The translations under genes were made by a program, and so were the position numbers. Positions 33,484 to 44,154 of a stretch of DNA of 64,000 nt are shown piece after piece. The notes beneath the pieces were generated by a model that saw only the letters and a list, made by a program, of their open reading frames with translations, ran no database searches and was not told where the DNA came from. Within the stretch, counting starts at the first letter, position 1. Each line of letters starts with the position of its first letter. The stretch spans positions 2,543,501 through 2,607,500 of the forward strand of contig NZ_FSQT01000002.1 of NCBI RefSeq assembly GCF_900143515.1, written 5' to 3'. This stretch comes from Micromonospora cremea. GTDB lineage: Bacteria > Actinomycetota > Actinomycetes > Mycobacteriales > Micromonosporaceae.

Positions 33484-34362
33484 TCAGGCCGGCTGAGGGG
33501 TGTCCTCGTCGGCGAGTACGACCTCCCACGCCTCGACGTCCCGGTCGGTGACCGTGGTGGGGGACTCCAGGTGGTACGCGCCGCTGGGCAGGATGCCGGC
33601 CCCTCCGTGCCGGGCCAGCACCGAGAGTTGAGCGGCGACGTCCTCGCCCTGGTGCTTCTCCTGCACCTTTCGCCAGAAGTCGAAGCCACCGGAATCGATG
33701 AGCTTGGCCCGGTCGTAGAGCACGCATCCCCCGATCCAGGAGATCTTGTACGCGCGCCACGCGCCCGGCGGCAGCGCCAACTCTGCGGTGACGTGCAGCA
33801 GGTTGGCCGCCGAGTGGATCCGGGCCCGGTTCCACTCCGGGGTGCCCGGCCGGATCCGCTCCGGTGTCGGTTGGCCGATCCACTCCTCGTAGTGCCCGTG
33901 CGTCTCCGGCCGCCTGTCGTCGGTGTACGAGAGCCCGTGTACGCCGTTGCCGACGAACCCGCAGCCCAGCTCCCCGATCGCGGTGACCAGCCGATGCAGC
34001 GCCCCCGGCTCCAGCCAGACGTCGTCGTCGAGGCTGAGCACGTACCGGGCGGTCGAAGCGGCCAGCAGGTACGCCCGGTGCTCGGCCAGCCCCCGCCGGG
34101 GCAGCCGGCGGGTCAGCAGCACCGGGTGACCCCGGTGTCGCAGCGCCCGGACCATGGTGGCGGCGGCGGGGTGGGCGTACGCGGGCTCCCCGTCGGACTG
34201 GTCGCTGACCACCACCCCGAAGCCGGGTACGCCGTCCTGCGCGGCGAGCCCGGCCAGGGTGACCGCCAGCTCGGCCGGCCGGTTACGGGTCGGAATCAGC
34301 ACGTCGACCAGCCGCTCGGTGAGGAACGCCTCCGGCGTGTCGAGGTCGAGTGGGCGGTTCAC
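33484..34362 (-). CDS. Glycosyltransferase family 2
   Basis: This 292-residue enzyme begins MNRPLDLDTPEAFLTERLVD, then the GT-A fold VLIPTRNRPAELAVTLAGLA. The metal-binding DxD is in YVLSLDDDVWLEPGALHRLV near residue 115. An internal acceptor region is ISWIGGCVLYDRAKLIDSGG. It overlaps the HldE-type gene by four bases (ATGA), so the two are translated together. It probably extends a glycan made with the same sugar donor; the linkage is unknown. Confidence 0.85.
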   Translation of the reverse strand: MNRPLDLDTPEAFLTERLVDVLIPTRNRPAELAVTLAGLAAQDGVPGFGVVVSDQSDGEPAYAHPAAATMVRALRHRGHPVLLTRRLPRRGLAEHRAYLLAASTARYVLSLDDDVWLEPGALHRLVTAIGELGCGFVGNGVHGLSYTDDRRPETHGHYEEWIGQPTPERIRPGTPEWNRARIHSAANLLHVTAELALPPGAWRAYKISWIGGCVLYDRAKLIDSGGFDFWRKVQEKHQGEDVAAQLSVLARHGGAGILPSGAYHLESPTTVTDRDVEAWEVVLADEDTPQPA

Positions 34363-36206
34363 GACGCTCGGGTACGGGTGCTGAGTGACGGATCATGGCC
34401 GTGCGACGACGGGTCGGGCTCCCGGTCCTGACTGTGCGACCGGATCCGCTCGATGATCGCGGAGGTGGACCGGTCCGGCACGTACCCCAGGGTGCGCACC
34501 TGGCCGCCCAGCCGGCGCACCAGCGGCGCCTCAGGCACCAGCTCCGGCGGGTAGTCCCCGCCCTTGACGTACACGTCCGGCCGGACCGCCTCGATCAGCG
34601 CGGCGGGCGAGTCCTCCTCGAAGATCACCACGTGGTCCACGCAGGACAGCGCGGCGAGCAGGGCCCCCCGGTCCTCGACCGGGTTGACCGGCCGGTCTGA
34701 CCCCTTCAGCCGGCGTACGCTGCCGTCCGAGTTGACCGCCACGATGAGCAGGTCGCCCAGGGCGCGGGCCTGCTCCAGGTAACGCACGTGCCCGCGGTGC
34801 AGCACGTCGAAGCAGCCGTTGGTGAACACGACCGACCGTCCGGCGTCGCGATACTCGGCGACGATGGCGTCCAGTTCGTCGGCGTCGACCAGCACCGGGT
34901 GCCCGGCGGTCTCCGGTGGCAGGTCGAGTGCGGTGAGCAGGTCCTCCCGCCGGCACACGCAGGTGCCGGTGTCGGACACGGTGATGGTGGCCGCCAGCTG
35001 GGCGAGCTGCGCGGCGGTGGGCAGCGGCGCGTCGGCGGCCAGGGCCAGCGTCATCGCCGCCAGGTACGCGTCCCCGGCACCCACGGCGTGGCTCGCCGGC
35101 ACCGGCGTGCTGTGGCTGCGCCGCGGCTCCCCGTCGGCGCCGCCGACCACCGCGCCCTCGGTGTCCAGGGTCACCGCGACCACGTCGGCCCCGGTGTGTT
35201 CGCGCAGCTCGGCAAGGCGCGCCTCGGCCAGCACGGCCCGGTCGACGCCCTCTCCGGCCTCGGTGTTCACGGTCACGCCGGCGCCGGTGACGCTGAGCCC
35301 GTCGCCGGTGAGGGACACCTGGCCCTCGCTGAGCGTCGGCTCGCCGACCGGCCCCGGGCGGTCGGCCCGCGTCGGGTCCGGGATCGTCCCGGCGCTGACA
35401 GCGTCGCCCCGGGCCCCACCCGGGGCGGCGCCCACGCTCAGCTCGGACGGTCCGTCGGTCGGGTCGCTGTCGGGGTGTTCCAGGTGCAGTTCGACGCCGG
35501 ACGCCGGGCGGATCGGGCCGCCGGCGCGGGCCAGCAGCCGGGTCGCCTCGGCGAAGCTGGGGGTGACCACGGTCGGCGCGAGCCCGCGCCAGTCGGCCAG
35601 GTCATGGGCGTCGAGCGCGACCGTGGCGTAGCGCTCCCGCTGCTCGACCAGCCAGGCGCGCACCGGCGCGGTCAGAGCGCCCAGGCCGTAGTCGCAGACC
35701 ACCAGGGTCGGCGCCTCCCCACCGGCGGCGGCGCGCAGCTCCTCGGTGGCACAGTCCAGCGCGGTGAGCAACCGGGTCACCCCGTCTGGGGCGAGCGCGT
35801 CGTCCGGGTCGCCGGAGTCCTCCCGGAGCAGGATCTGGTTGCCGGCCAGCATCCTCCGCTTCACAGGGGTGGGCCGGCCGGGCTGGTTGACCGTACGGTC
35901 CCAGACGCCGGCGCGGTCCAGACAGTCGTGCAGTTCGTCGCCGGCGACATCGGCGCCGACCGGTGCCACCAGCACCGCCCGTCCACCGAGGGTGGCGACG
36001 TTGACGGCGGTGTTCGCGGCCCCGCCGGCGGCGGAGATCCGCCGCCGCAGGGTGAGGACCGGGGCGGGCGCCTCCCGGCAGAGCCGGTCGGAGTCGGCGA
36101 ACCGCCATTCGTCCAACATGGCGTCGCCGACGATCAGGACCGGGCGCCCCAGCCAGCTCTCCACGACGGTGGCGAGCCGGCGGTGTTCCGCTGCTGCTCC
36201 TGCCAT
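34359..36206 (-). CDS. hldE: Bifunctional heptose-7-phosphate kinase / heptose-1-phosphate adenylyltransferase
   Basis: This 615-residue protein joins a PfkB-type kinase and a cytidylyltransferase-like domain, as in HldE. Kinase signs: RPVLIVGDAMLDEWRFAD, RISAAGGAANTAVNVATLGG and the catalytic SHAVGAGDAYLAAM. The adenylyltransferase starts VVFTNGCFDVLHRGHVRYLE near residue 460 (HxGH motif) and includes KGSDRPVNPVEDR. HldE phosphorylates D,D-heptose 7-phosphate and then makes ADP-heptose. A roughly 80-residue Gly/Thr-rich insert (around PDSDPTDGPSELSVGAAPGG) interrupts the kinase domain. The start was set at ATG 36206; a longer frame to 36905 is a shadow. It precedes the GT2 gene in one operon. 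Confidence 0.9.
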   Translation of the reverse strand: MAGAAAEHRRLATVVESWLGRPVLIVGDAMLDEWRFADSDRLCREAPAPVLTLRRRISAAGGAANTAVNVATLGGRAVLVAPVGADVAGDELHDCLDRAGVWDRTVNQPGRPTPVKRRMLAGNQILLREDSGDPDDALAPDGVTRLLTALDCATEELRAAAGGEAPTLVVCDYGLGALTAPVRAWLVEQRERYATVALDAHDLADWRGLAPTVVTPSFAEATRLLARAGGPIRPASGVELHLEHPDSDPTDGPSELSVGAAPGGARGDAVSAGTIPDPTRADRPGPVGEPTLSEGQVSLTGDGLSVTGAGVTVNTEAGEGVDRAVLAEARLAELREHTGADVVAVTLDTEGAVVGGADGEPRRSHSTPVPASHAVGAGDAYLAAMTLALAADAPLPTAAQLAQLAATITVSDTGTCVCRREDLLTALDLPPETAGHPVLVDADELDAIVAEYRDAGRSVVFTNGCFDVLHRGHVRYLEQARALGDLLIVAVNSDGSVRRLKGSDRPVNPVEDRGALLAALSCVDHVVIFEEDSPAALIEAVRPDVYVKGGDYPPELVPEAPLVRRLGGQVRTLGYVPDRSTSAIIERIRSHSQDREPDPSSHGHDPSLSTRTRAS

Positions 36207-36353
36207 GCCTCCCCGGGTCCCCAGCGGCCCTGTGGTCAAACCTCCGCGGTGATCCACCCCGGCGGCCGGTGCCCTTCCTGCGGTGGTGGGTGTTTTGGGG
36301 GTCGGGGTCCGGGAAGGGAGTTCAGGTACCCCTCGGAGAGGAGATGCATCGAG

Positions 36354-36896
36354 ATGACAGCGACGACACTTCAGGGCAAGCGGATCGCCTTCCTGGCCGC
36401 CGACGGCGTCGAGGAGGTCGAGTACGTCCAACCACGCGAGGCGGTGGAGAACGCCGGCGCGACGGTCGAGCTGGTCTCGCTCAAGCCCGGTTCCATCCAG
36501 TCCTTCAACCATCTGGACCAGTCCAAGACGTACGACGTGGACGTCACCGCGGACAAGGCGGACGCCGGGGGCTACGACGCGCTGGTGTTGCCCGGTGGGG
36601 TGGCGAACCCGGACTTCCTGCGTACCGACGCGGATGCGGTGCGGTTCGTGCGGGCGTTCTTCGACGCGGGCAAGCCGGTCGGGGTGATCTGCCACGGCCC
36701 GTGGACGTTGGTCGAGGCGGACGTGGTGCGCGGCCGGCGGATCACCTCCTGGCCCAGCCTGCGTACGGACCTGACCAACGCCGGTGCCACCTGGGTCGAC
36801 GAGGAGTGCGTGACCGACGGCAACCTGACCAGCAGCCGTAACCCCGGTGACCTCCCGGCCTTCTGCCAGAGAATCACCCAGGCCTTCGCCGCCTGA
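36354..36896 (+). CDS. DJ-1/PfpI-family protein
   Basis: This 180-residue class I glutamine-amidotransferase-like protein begins MTATTLQGKRIAFLAADGVE and carries the PfpI set: GYDALVLPGGVANPDFLRTD and the nucleophile elbow VGVICHGPWTLVEADVVRG with Cys near residue 113, next to His. It ends with RNPGDLPAFCQRITQAFA. Members are proteases, glyoxalases or stress proteins; the exact activity is open. The ATG follows GAGAGGAG. A 20-base hairpin follows its stop. Confidence 0.88.
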   Translation: MTATTLQGKRIAFLAADGVEEVEYVQPREAVENAGATVELVSLKPGSIQSFNHLDQSKTYDVDVTADKADAGGYDALVLPGGVANPDFLRTDADAVRFVRAFFDAGKPVGVICHGPWTLVEADVVRGRRITSWPSLRTDLTNAGATWVDEECVTDGNLTSSRNPGDLPAFCQRITQAFAA

Positions 36897-36904
36897 CCTG
36901 CTCA

Positions 36905-36973
36905 CCCTCCGGTTTGATCATGGAGGCTGTCGAGGCGCGGCGCGCCGGGCAGATCCATGATCAACCGGGAGGG
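36905..36973 (+). terminator. Long hairpin after the PfpI-like gene
   Basis: CCCTCCGGTTTGATCATGGA (36905-36924) and TCCATGATCAACCGGGAGGG (36954-36973) pair at 18 of 20 positions. The TTGATCATGGA core resembles dispersed palindromes of this group. It probably ends the upstream transcript. Confidence 0.6.
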
Positions 36974-37033
36974 GGCTGGGACCGTTTTTCCCGGTTCGAC
37001 GCATGTTCCGCGTTGGTCGGGAAAGAAGGGCCA

Positions 37034-38710
37034 ATGACCACCGAAGCCTCTGCCGCGCCGGTGCTGAATCGCCAGCAGATCCGGCTGCTCATGATCGGTC
37101 TGATGACCGGCATGCTGCTGGCCGCCCTCGACCAGACCATCGTCGGCACGGCGCTGCCGACCATCGTCGGGGAACTGGGCGGGATCAACCACTACTCGTG
37201 GGTGGTCACCGCGTACCTGCTCGCCTCGACCGCGTCGACCCCCCTGTACGGCAAGATGGCCGACCTGTACGGGCGCCGTCCGGTCTTCCTCTTCTCGATC
37301 GGCACGTTCCTGGTCGGGTCGTTGCTGGCCGGTCTGTCGCAGAACATGACCCAGCTGATCATCACCCGGGGCATCCAGGGTATCGGCGCCGGTGGTCTGT
37401 TGACGCTGGCGTTCACCATCATCTCGGACGTCGTCTCACCCCGGGAGCGGGGCCGCTACCAGGGGCTGTTCGGCGCCGTCTTCGGGATCTCGTCGGTGGC
37501 CGGTCCGCTGGTCGGTGGTTACTTCGCGGAGACCGACTGGCGGTGGATCTTCTACATCAACGTGCCGCTGGCGATCCTGGCCATCGTGGTCTGCTACCAC
37601 GTGATGCGGCTGATCCCGTTCGAGCGCCGAAACCACGCGATCGACTGGCTCGGCGCCGGCCTGCTGGTCGCCGGGGTCAGCTGCCTGCTGCTCGCGCTGA
37701 GCTGGGGTGGCAACGAGTACCGCTGGGGCTCCGGGGTGATCATCGGCCTGTTCGTGGCCGGTGCGGTGCTCGCCGTGCTCTTCGTGCTCCAGGAGGCCCG
37801 GGTCGCCGAGCCCATCCTCCCGCTGCGGCTGTTCCGCAGCGCCACCTTCGCGTTGGCCAACTCGGCCGGCTTCGTGCTCGGCCTGGTCATGTTCGGGTCG
37901 ATCATCTTCATCCCGCTGTACCTGCAGATCGTCAAGGGCGCCTCGCCGACCCGAAGCGGTCTGCTGATGCTGCCGATGATGACGGGCATCATCGTCACCT
38001 CGATCCTCACCGGGCGGGCGATGAGCCGGATCGGCCGGTACAAGTGGTTCCCGGTGGCCGGGTCGGTGACCCTGCTGGTCGGCATGTTCCTGTTCACCCA
38101 GTTGGCGGTGGGCACCTCGCTCTGGATCGCCTTCGGCTACATGGTGGTGATCGGCGTCGGCCTGGGGCTGTGCATGCAGTCCCTGGTCCTCGCGGTGCAG
38201 AACGCGGTCTCCGTGCGCGACCTGGGCGCCGGCACCTCCTCGGCCACCTTCTTCCGGTCGCTGGGCGGTTCGTTCGGGGTGGCGATCCTCGGCGCGGTGC
38301 TCTCCTCCCGGCTCGCCGGAGGGCTGAGCGACCGGCTGCCCGGCGCGATCGCCCAACTTCCGCCGCAGCAGCAGGCCGAGGTCGCGGCGAGCGGCGGCGC
38401 GAACATCTCGATCAACGATCCGGCGACCATCATGGCCCTGCCCGGGCCGGTGCGGTCGGCGATCCAGAACGCGTTCGTCGACGCGCTGGACATGGTCTTC
38501 CTGACCGCCGGCCTGATCGCCATCGTGGCGGTGCTGGTGACCGTGGCGCTGCCGAACGACCAGTTGCGGGGCGCCGGCCCGCAGGGCGCCACCGGCGGTG
38601 CCGACCCGCTCGGCGGTGAGGCCCCGGCGCCGGGCGGCAAGCCGCTGACCCGCGAGTCGAAGGAGGAGGCGGCCGCCGACATGGAGGCCAAGTCCCAGAC
38701 GATGATCTGA
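37034..38710 (+). CDS. DHA2-type MFS multidrug exporter
   Basis: This 558-residue protein with 14 predicted spans is in the EmrB/QacA group. The first span region is LLMIGLMTGMLLAALDQTIV (motif D1). Motif A is YGKMADLYGRRPVFL; motif C is FGISSVAGPLVGGYF. The C-terminus is a long acidic, Pro/Gly-rich tail (GGADPLGGEAPAPGGKPLTR) in the cytoplasm. It should export drugs by proton antiport. It is convergent with a TetR gene 48 bases away, so the TetR could regulate it only in trans. Confidence 0.92.
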   Translation: MTTEASAAPVLNRQQIRLLMIGLMTGMLLAALDQTIVGTALPTIVGELGGINHYSWVVTAYLLASTASTPLYGKMADLYGRRPVFLFSIGTFLVGSLLAGLSQNMTQLIITRGIQGIGAGGLLTLAFTIISDVVSPRERGRYQGLFGAVFGISSVAGPLVGGYFAETDWRWIFYINVPLAILAIVVCYHVMRLIPFERRNHAIDWLGAGLLVAGVSCLLLALSWGGNEYRWGSGVIIGLFVAGAVLAVLFVLQEARVAEPILPLRLFRSATFALANSAGFVLGLVMFGSIIFIPLYLQIVKGASPTRSGLLMLPMMTGIIVTSILTGRAMSRIGRYKWFPVAGSVTLLVGMFLFTQLAVGTSLWIAFGYMVVIGVGLGLCMQSLVLAVQNAVSVRDLGAGTSSATFFRSLGGSFGVAILGAVLSSRLAGGLSDRLPGAIAQLPPQQQAEVAASGGANISINDPATIMALPGPVRSAIQNAFVDALDMVFLTAGLIAIVAVLVTVALPNDQLRGAGPQGATGGADPLGGEAPAPGGKPLTRESKEEAAADMEAKSQTMI

Positions 38711-38722
38711 CCACGTCCACCT

Positions 38723-38754
38723 CGACCGCCCCGGATTCGGTTCCGGGGCGGTCG
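38723..38754. terminator. Bidirectional hairpin between MFS and TetR genes
   Basis: Perfect 13-base arms CGACCGCCCCGGA (38723-38735) and complement (38742-38754) with a 6-base loop, between convergent stops. Confidence 0.75.
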
Positions 38755-38758
38755 GTGC

Positions 38759-39391
38759 TCAGGCGGGGCGGCGGTAGGCGCCGTACCACCAGGTCGCGGC
38801 CAACTCCCGGGCGGCCGCACCGTCGGCCTCGGGGTCGGCCGGGGTCACGCCGACATGGTGAGCGAGGAACCGATCGCCGCCGAGCACGATCAGCCGGCTC
38901 GCGGCCACCACGTCCAGGCTCGCCGGGGTGCGCCCGGCCTGCTGCTCGGCGCGGAGCACCTCCTCCGTACGCGCCACGAACTGCTCGAACCCGGCCGCCC
39001 AGTACTCCCGGACGACCTCGTCGTACGCGGCGACCTCGCTGATCGCCGCCAGCACCGGCGCGTACGTCCGGTAGATCCGGATCACGTCGGTGAAGACCTC
39101 GGTGAGCGCTTCGAGCGGGTCGCCGGGGGCGGACGGACTCCACTCGTGGACCCGGTCGAAGGAGGTCTCCCGCATGCTGCCGGCCAGGCGCATGAGCAGC
39201 TCGCTCTTGTCCCGGAAGTGGATGTAGAAGGTCGACCGGGCCACCCCGGCTTCGGCGGCGATGCGCTGGACGCCGAGGTCGGTGAAGCGGGCCCCCTGCT
39301 GGAGCAGCCGCTCGGTGGCCGCCAGCACCCGGGCTTCCACGGCGGCCCGGCCGTCGGGGTTGCGCGGGCGGCGTCGGGTGATCGAGGGCAT
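38759..39391 (-). CDS. TetR-family regulator
   Basis: This 210-residue protein has the N-terminal HTH after a basic arm: MPSITRRRPRNPDGRAAVEA, then FTDLGVQRIAAEAGVARSTF and YIHFRDKSELLMRL. The C-terminal ligand domain contains ALTEVFTDVIRIYRTYAPVL. The intergenic region on its promoter side holds a perfect inverted repeat (39443-39457), so it likely represses itself and the divergent aldo/keto reductase. The ATG is at 39391; the longer frame to 39697 is not used. Confidence 0.9.
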   Translation of the reverse strand: MPSITRRRPRNPDGRAAVEARVLAATERLLQQGARFTDLGVQRIAAEAGVARSTFYIHFRDKSELLMRLAGSMRETSFDRVHEWSPSAPGDPLEALTEVFTDVIRIYRTYAPVLAAISEVAAYDEVVREYWAAGFEQFVARTEEVLRAEQQAGRTPASLDVVAASRLIVLGGDRFLAHHVGVTPADPEADGAAARELAATWWYGAYRRPA

Positions 39392-39442
39392 GGTGCGAAT
39401 CCTAGGTGGCTGGGGGCGGGATCGGCGACGTACGCTGGTTGC

Positions 39443-39457
39443 CGGACACACTGTCCG
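39443..39457. promoter_or_regulatory. Candidate TetR operator
   Basis: CGGACA-CAC-TGTCCG is a perfect 6-3-6 inverted repeat in the divergent region between the TetR gene (start 39391) and the reductase (start 39513). A palindrome with this placement is usual for autoregulated TetR pairs. Confidence 0.6.
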
Positions 39458-39512
39458 ACATAGTGACCAGTTTGGTGGCCGACGCCGGCCTCCGATCGAC
39501 GAGGAGTTACGC

Positions 39513-40544
39513 GTGAAGTACCGACTGCTGGGCAACACCGGGGTGTACGTCTCGGAGATCTCGCTCGGCACGATGACCTTCGGCGGCAGTGGGCACCCGA
39601 TCTGGAGCAGTCTGGGGGCGCTGGCGCTGCCCGACGCCCAGCGGCTGGTGGACACCGCGCTGGACGCGGGTGTCAACTTCGTCGACACCGCCGACATGTA
39701 CAGCGATGGCGAGAGCGAGGAACTGCTCGGTCAGGCGCTCGGCAAGCGGCGTCGCGACGTGGTGCTCGCTACCAAGGTGCACGCCCGGACGGGTCCCGGA
39801 CCGAACGACGTCGGCACGTCCCGGCTGCACATCATGCAGGCGTTGGAGGACAGCCTCCGGCGGCTGGGCACCGATCACATCGACCTCTACCAGATCCACA
39901 ACTTCGACCACGTCACCCCGATGGAGGAGACACTGCGCGCGCTGGACGACGCGGTCCGGCAGGGCAAGGTCCGCTACGTCGGTTGCGCGAACCTCGCCGC
40001 CTGGCAGATCTCCAAGGCGCTGGGCATCTCCGCCCGGGAGCAGCTGGCCGGCTTCGTCTCGGTGCAGTCGTACTACTCCCTGCTGGGCCGGGACGTGGAG
40101 CGCGACGTGGTGCCGATGGCGCTCGACGAGGGTGTCGGGCTGACCGTGTGGAGCCCGCTGGCCGGCGGCTTCCTCTCCGGCAAGATCGGCCGGGACAGCG
40201 TGGTCGCCGACAGCGGCTCGCGCAGCGCCCAGCCCGGCTACACCAGCTTCACCCCGTTCGACCCGGAGCACGCCTTCTCGGTGATCGACGTTCTCAAGGG
40301 CGTCGCCGAGCGGCACGGGGTCAGCCCCGCCCGGGTGGCGGTCGCCTGGCTGCTGTCCCGGCCGGCCGTGACCAGCGTGATCGTCGGCGCCCGCAAGCAG
40401 GAGCAGTTGGTCGACAACATCGCCGCCACGGACCTCACGCTGACCGAACAGGATCTCACCGAGCTGGACGAGATCACCAAGCTGCCCGTCGCGTACCCGA
40501 ACTGGATCCAGGAGGCGTTCGCTGGTACCCGCCTTCCGCAGTGA
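39513..40544 (+). CDS. Aldo/keto reductase
   Basis: This 343-residue enzyme starts at GTG 39513 (VKYRLLGNTGVYVSEISLGT) after GAGGAG. It has the catalytic set: D and Y in NFVDTADMYSDGESEELLGQ, K in VVLATKVHARTG, and H in IDLYQIHNFD. The NADPH site is near the C-terminus (SVIVGARKQEQLVDNI). It belongs to the YajO/AKR11-like group. The substrate is unknown; the divergent TetR probably controls it. A terminator hairpin follows. Confidence 0.92.
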   Translation: MKYRLLGNTGVYVSEISLGTMTFGGSGHPIWSSLGALALPDAQRLVDTALDAGVNFVDTADMYSDGESEELLGQALGKRRRDVVLATKVHARTGPGPNDVGTSRLHIMQALEDSLRRLGTDHIDLYQIHNFDHVTPMEETLRALDDAVRQGKVRYVGCANLAAWQISKALGISAREQLAGFVSVQSYYSLLGRDVERDVVPMALDEGVGLTVWSPLAGGFLSGKIGRDSVVADSGSRSAQPGYTSFTPFDPEHAFSVIDVLKGVAERHGVSPARVAVAWLLSRPAVTSVIVGARKQEQLVDNIAATDLTLTEQDLTELDEITKLPVAYPNWIQEAFAGTRLPQ

Positions 40545-40549
40545 CCCCA

Positions 40550-40587
40550 CTCGCCCGGTCCGTCGCTCAACCGCCGGACCGGGCGAG
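40550..40587. terminator. Bidirectional hairpin between reductase and NUDIX genes
   Basis: Perfect 13-base arms CTCGCCCGGTCCG (40550-40562) and complement (40575-40587), between convergent stops. Confidence 0.75.
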
Positions 40588-40598
40588 GCGGCCCCGAC

Positions 40599-41090
40599 CT
40601 ACTTGAGGATCAGCCGGTTGGTCTGCTCGAAGACGTCCAGGTCGGCCAGGGTCTCGTTCACCGAGGCGGAGAGCGGGGCGGGGAACCGGTCGCGGGGAAA
40701 GAAGCCAGCATCGGTGGTCTCGTCGGTGACCCGCGCCAGTTGCCCGTCCCACTCCTCCACCCGGAACGCCGTGGTGAAGACCTGGTAGGTGTGCCCGTAC
40801 ATGTTGGTGCTGGTCCGGTCCGGGCCGGTGTAGAGGGCGAACGCGCAGACCCGCAACGCCCGGAGGCCGGTCTCCTCGCGGACCTCCCGCACCGCGCAGT
40901 CCGCGATCGACTCGCCCAGCTCCATCGCCCCGGCCGGCATGGCCCACTGGCCGTTGTCCGAGCGCTGGATCAGCAGGACCCGTCCGGCGTTGTCACGGAC
41001 CACGGCGCGGGCTCCGACGAACATCAGCGTCCGGTCCCCGGCCAGCGCGCGCAGCTGCCCTACGTATGAGTCGGCCCAGGAGATGCTCAC
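40599..41090 (-). CDS. NUDIX hydrolase
   Basis: This 163-residue protein carries the full NUDIX box G-x5-E-x7-REVxEExG in GAMELGESIADCAVREVREE. Flanking parts are RVLLIQRSDNGQWAMPAG and the C-terminal EQTNRLILK. It hydrolyses a nucleoside-diphosphate derivative, identity unknown. GTG 41090 (VSISWADS) was chosen; a TTG three codons upstream is possible. It is divergent from the acyl-CoA synthetase with 56 bases between, so they share a promoter region. Confidence 0.9.
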   Translation of the reverse strand: MSISWADSYVGQLRALAGDRTLMFVGARAVVRDNAGRVLLIQRSDNGQWAMPAGAMELGESIADCAVREVREETGLRALRVCAFALYTGPDRTSTNMYGHTYQVFTTAFRVEEWDGQLARVTDETTDAGFFPRDRFPAPLSASVNETLADLDVFEQTNRLILK

Positions 41091-41146
41091 CTGCGACAAT
41101 TTACGGGGGTTCCCAAGCTGTGACCGGCGACACTAGCTTGTTACCC

Positions 41147-42796
<1,650 letters not shown>

Positions 42797-42856
42797 CGTT
42801 TTTCCCGGCACCGTCGCCTGTTGGGGCAGGGGGTACTCCTGAACCTTCCTCCCCAG

Positions 42857-42893
42857 GGGCGGCCCCGGCGTTCGCACCGCGCCGGGGCCGCCC
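42857..42893 (+). terminator. Strong hairpin after the acyl-CoA synthetase
   Basis: Perfect 14-base arms GGGCGGCCCCGGCG (42857-42870) and complement (42880-42893), loop 9 bases. Confidence 0.75.
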
Positions 42894-42983
42894 GTTCAAC
42901 ACGGGGCGACCCGCACCGTCATTGTTGCGAAACTTCTTCGCCTCTGTCCTGATGACGGGGAAATCGGGTGGTCACCGACCTGA

Positions 42984-43994
42984 TCAGGCATCACTCGTGC
43001 TGATCAGCACCTTGCCCACCGCCGAGTTCTCCACCGCCTCGTGCGCCGCAGCCGTCTCGGCCAGCGGATAACGGTGCAGCGGCAGGCCGGCGTCGACACC
43101 GACCCGGATGCCGCCCTGGTCGGCCGCCGCGGCCACGTCCCGCACGGCATGGGCCTTGGCCACCGTCGGCTCCGTGTAGACCAGCACGAACTGCCACCGG
43201 GCGTTCCGCATCATCGACGGCCGGATCGGGATGCTCACCTCGGGCTCGTCGTCGGCATAGACGCAGACCGCGCCACCGTTCCGGAGCACCTGCACGTCCG
43301 TCGCGGCGTTGCGAGCCGGGGAGACCTCGACGATCGTGTGCACCCCATCGGGAGCGATCTTGCGGACCTCCTCGACCACGTTCTGTTCCCGGTAGTTGAT
43401 CACGACGGAGGCGCCCGCCGCCGCCGCGAGCAGCGCCTTCTCCGCACTGCTCACCGTGGTGATCACCGTGGCGTCGGCCCAGCGGGCGAGCTGGATCGCG
43501 GCGTTCCCGACCGCACCCGCCCCGCCCTGCACCAGCACGGTGTGGTCGGCCAGCGCGCCGGGGCGCAGCGAGTCCGGCATGAACTCGCCGGCGGTCAGAC
43601 AGCGGTGCGCGGTGAGGAACGGAATGCCCAGGCTGGCGCCCAGGTCGAACGAGGCGTCGCCGAGGCGGACCGCCTGCCGGACCGGCACCAGCGTGTACTC
43701 CGCCGCGGTGCCCCACGGCCGCTGCCAGGCCGCCTCCCAGATCCAGACCCGCTCGCCGATCAGATCCGGGTCGACCCCGGCGCCGACCGCCTCCACCACG
43801 CCCGCCCCGTCCTGCCCGGGGATCTGCCAGCCGGCCGGCAGAGGGAACGACCGGCGGGCCTTCCAGTCCGTCGGATTCACCCCGGAGACCGCCATCCGGA
43901 CCAGGACCTCGCCCGCCCCCGGCTCCGGCACCGGCCGGTCGACCAACTTCAGCACCGAGGGATCGCCGGTGCGCTCGTAAACGATGGCTTTCAT
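42984..43994 (-). CDS. NADPH:quinone reductase-like (MDR family)
   Basis: This 336-residue zinc-free medium-chain dehydrogenase starts MKAIVYERTGDPSVLKLVDR. The nucleotide site is VLVQGGAGAVGNAAIQLARW near residue 150. The start domain has VSGVNPTDWKARR and QIPGQDGAGVVEAVGAGVDP. This matches qor/zeta-crystallin proteins. ATG 43994 has GAGGAG upstream. It probably reduces quinones or enals with NADPH; the physiological substrate is unknown. Confidence 0.9.
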   Translation of the reverse strand: MKAIVYERTGDPSVLKLVDRPVPEPGAGEVLVRMAVSGVNPTDWKARRSFPLPAGWQIPGQDGAGVVEAVGAGVDPDLIGERVWIWEAAWQRPWGTAAEYTLVPVRQAVRLGDASFDLGASLGIPFLTAHRCLTAGEFMPDSLRPGALADHTVLVQGGAGAVGNAAIQLARWADATVITTVSSAEKALLAAAAGASVVINYREQNVVEEVRKIAPDGVHTIVEVSPARNAATDVQVLRNGGAVCVYADDEPEVSIPIRPSMMRNARWQFVLVYTEPTVAKAHAVRDVAAAADQGGIRVGVDAGLPLHRYPLAETAAAHEAVENSAVGKVLISTSDA

Positions 43995-44154
43995 CCGTGG
44001 TCTCCTCACCCGTCCGGCGGGTGGCACCCGGGTCGAGCACCGCCGGCTGCGGTACCCCGCTCAGTCCCCGTCATGCCGACGCCCGCCGGTCCCAGGAAAC
44101 CGTATAGCCGCACACGGGACGGGAAGGACCGGACAACGGGTGACGCGTCCTACA

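Noticed and set aside
34788..36350. Plus-strand open frame leading into the PfpI-like gene
   Set aside because: It covers hldE antisense. The real gene starts at ATG 36354.
42991..44040. Alternative long frames around the quinone reductase
   Set aside because: They overlap the enzyme in other frames and are Gly/Arg-rich; the enzyme frame has all MDR motifs.
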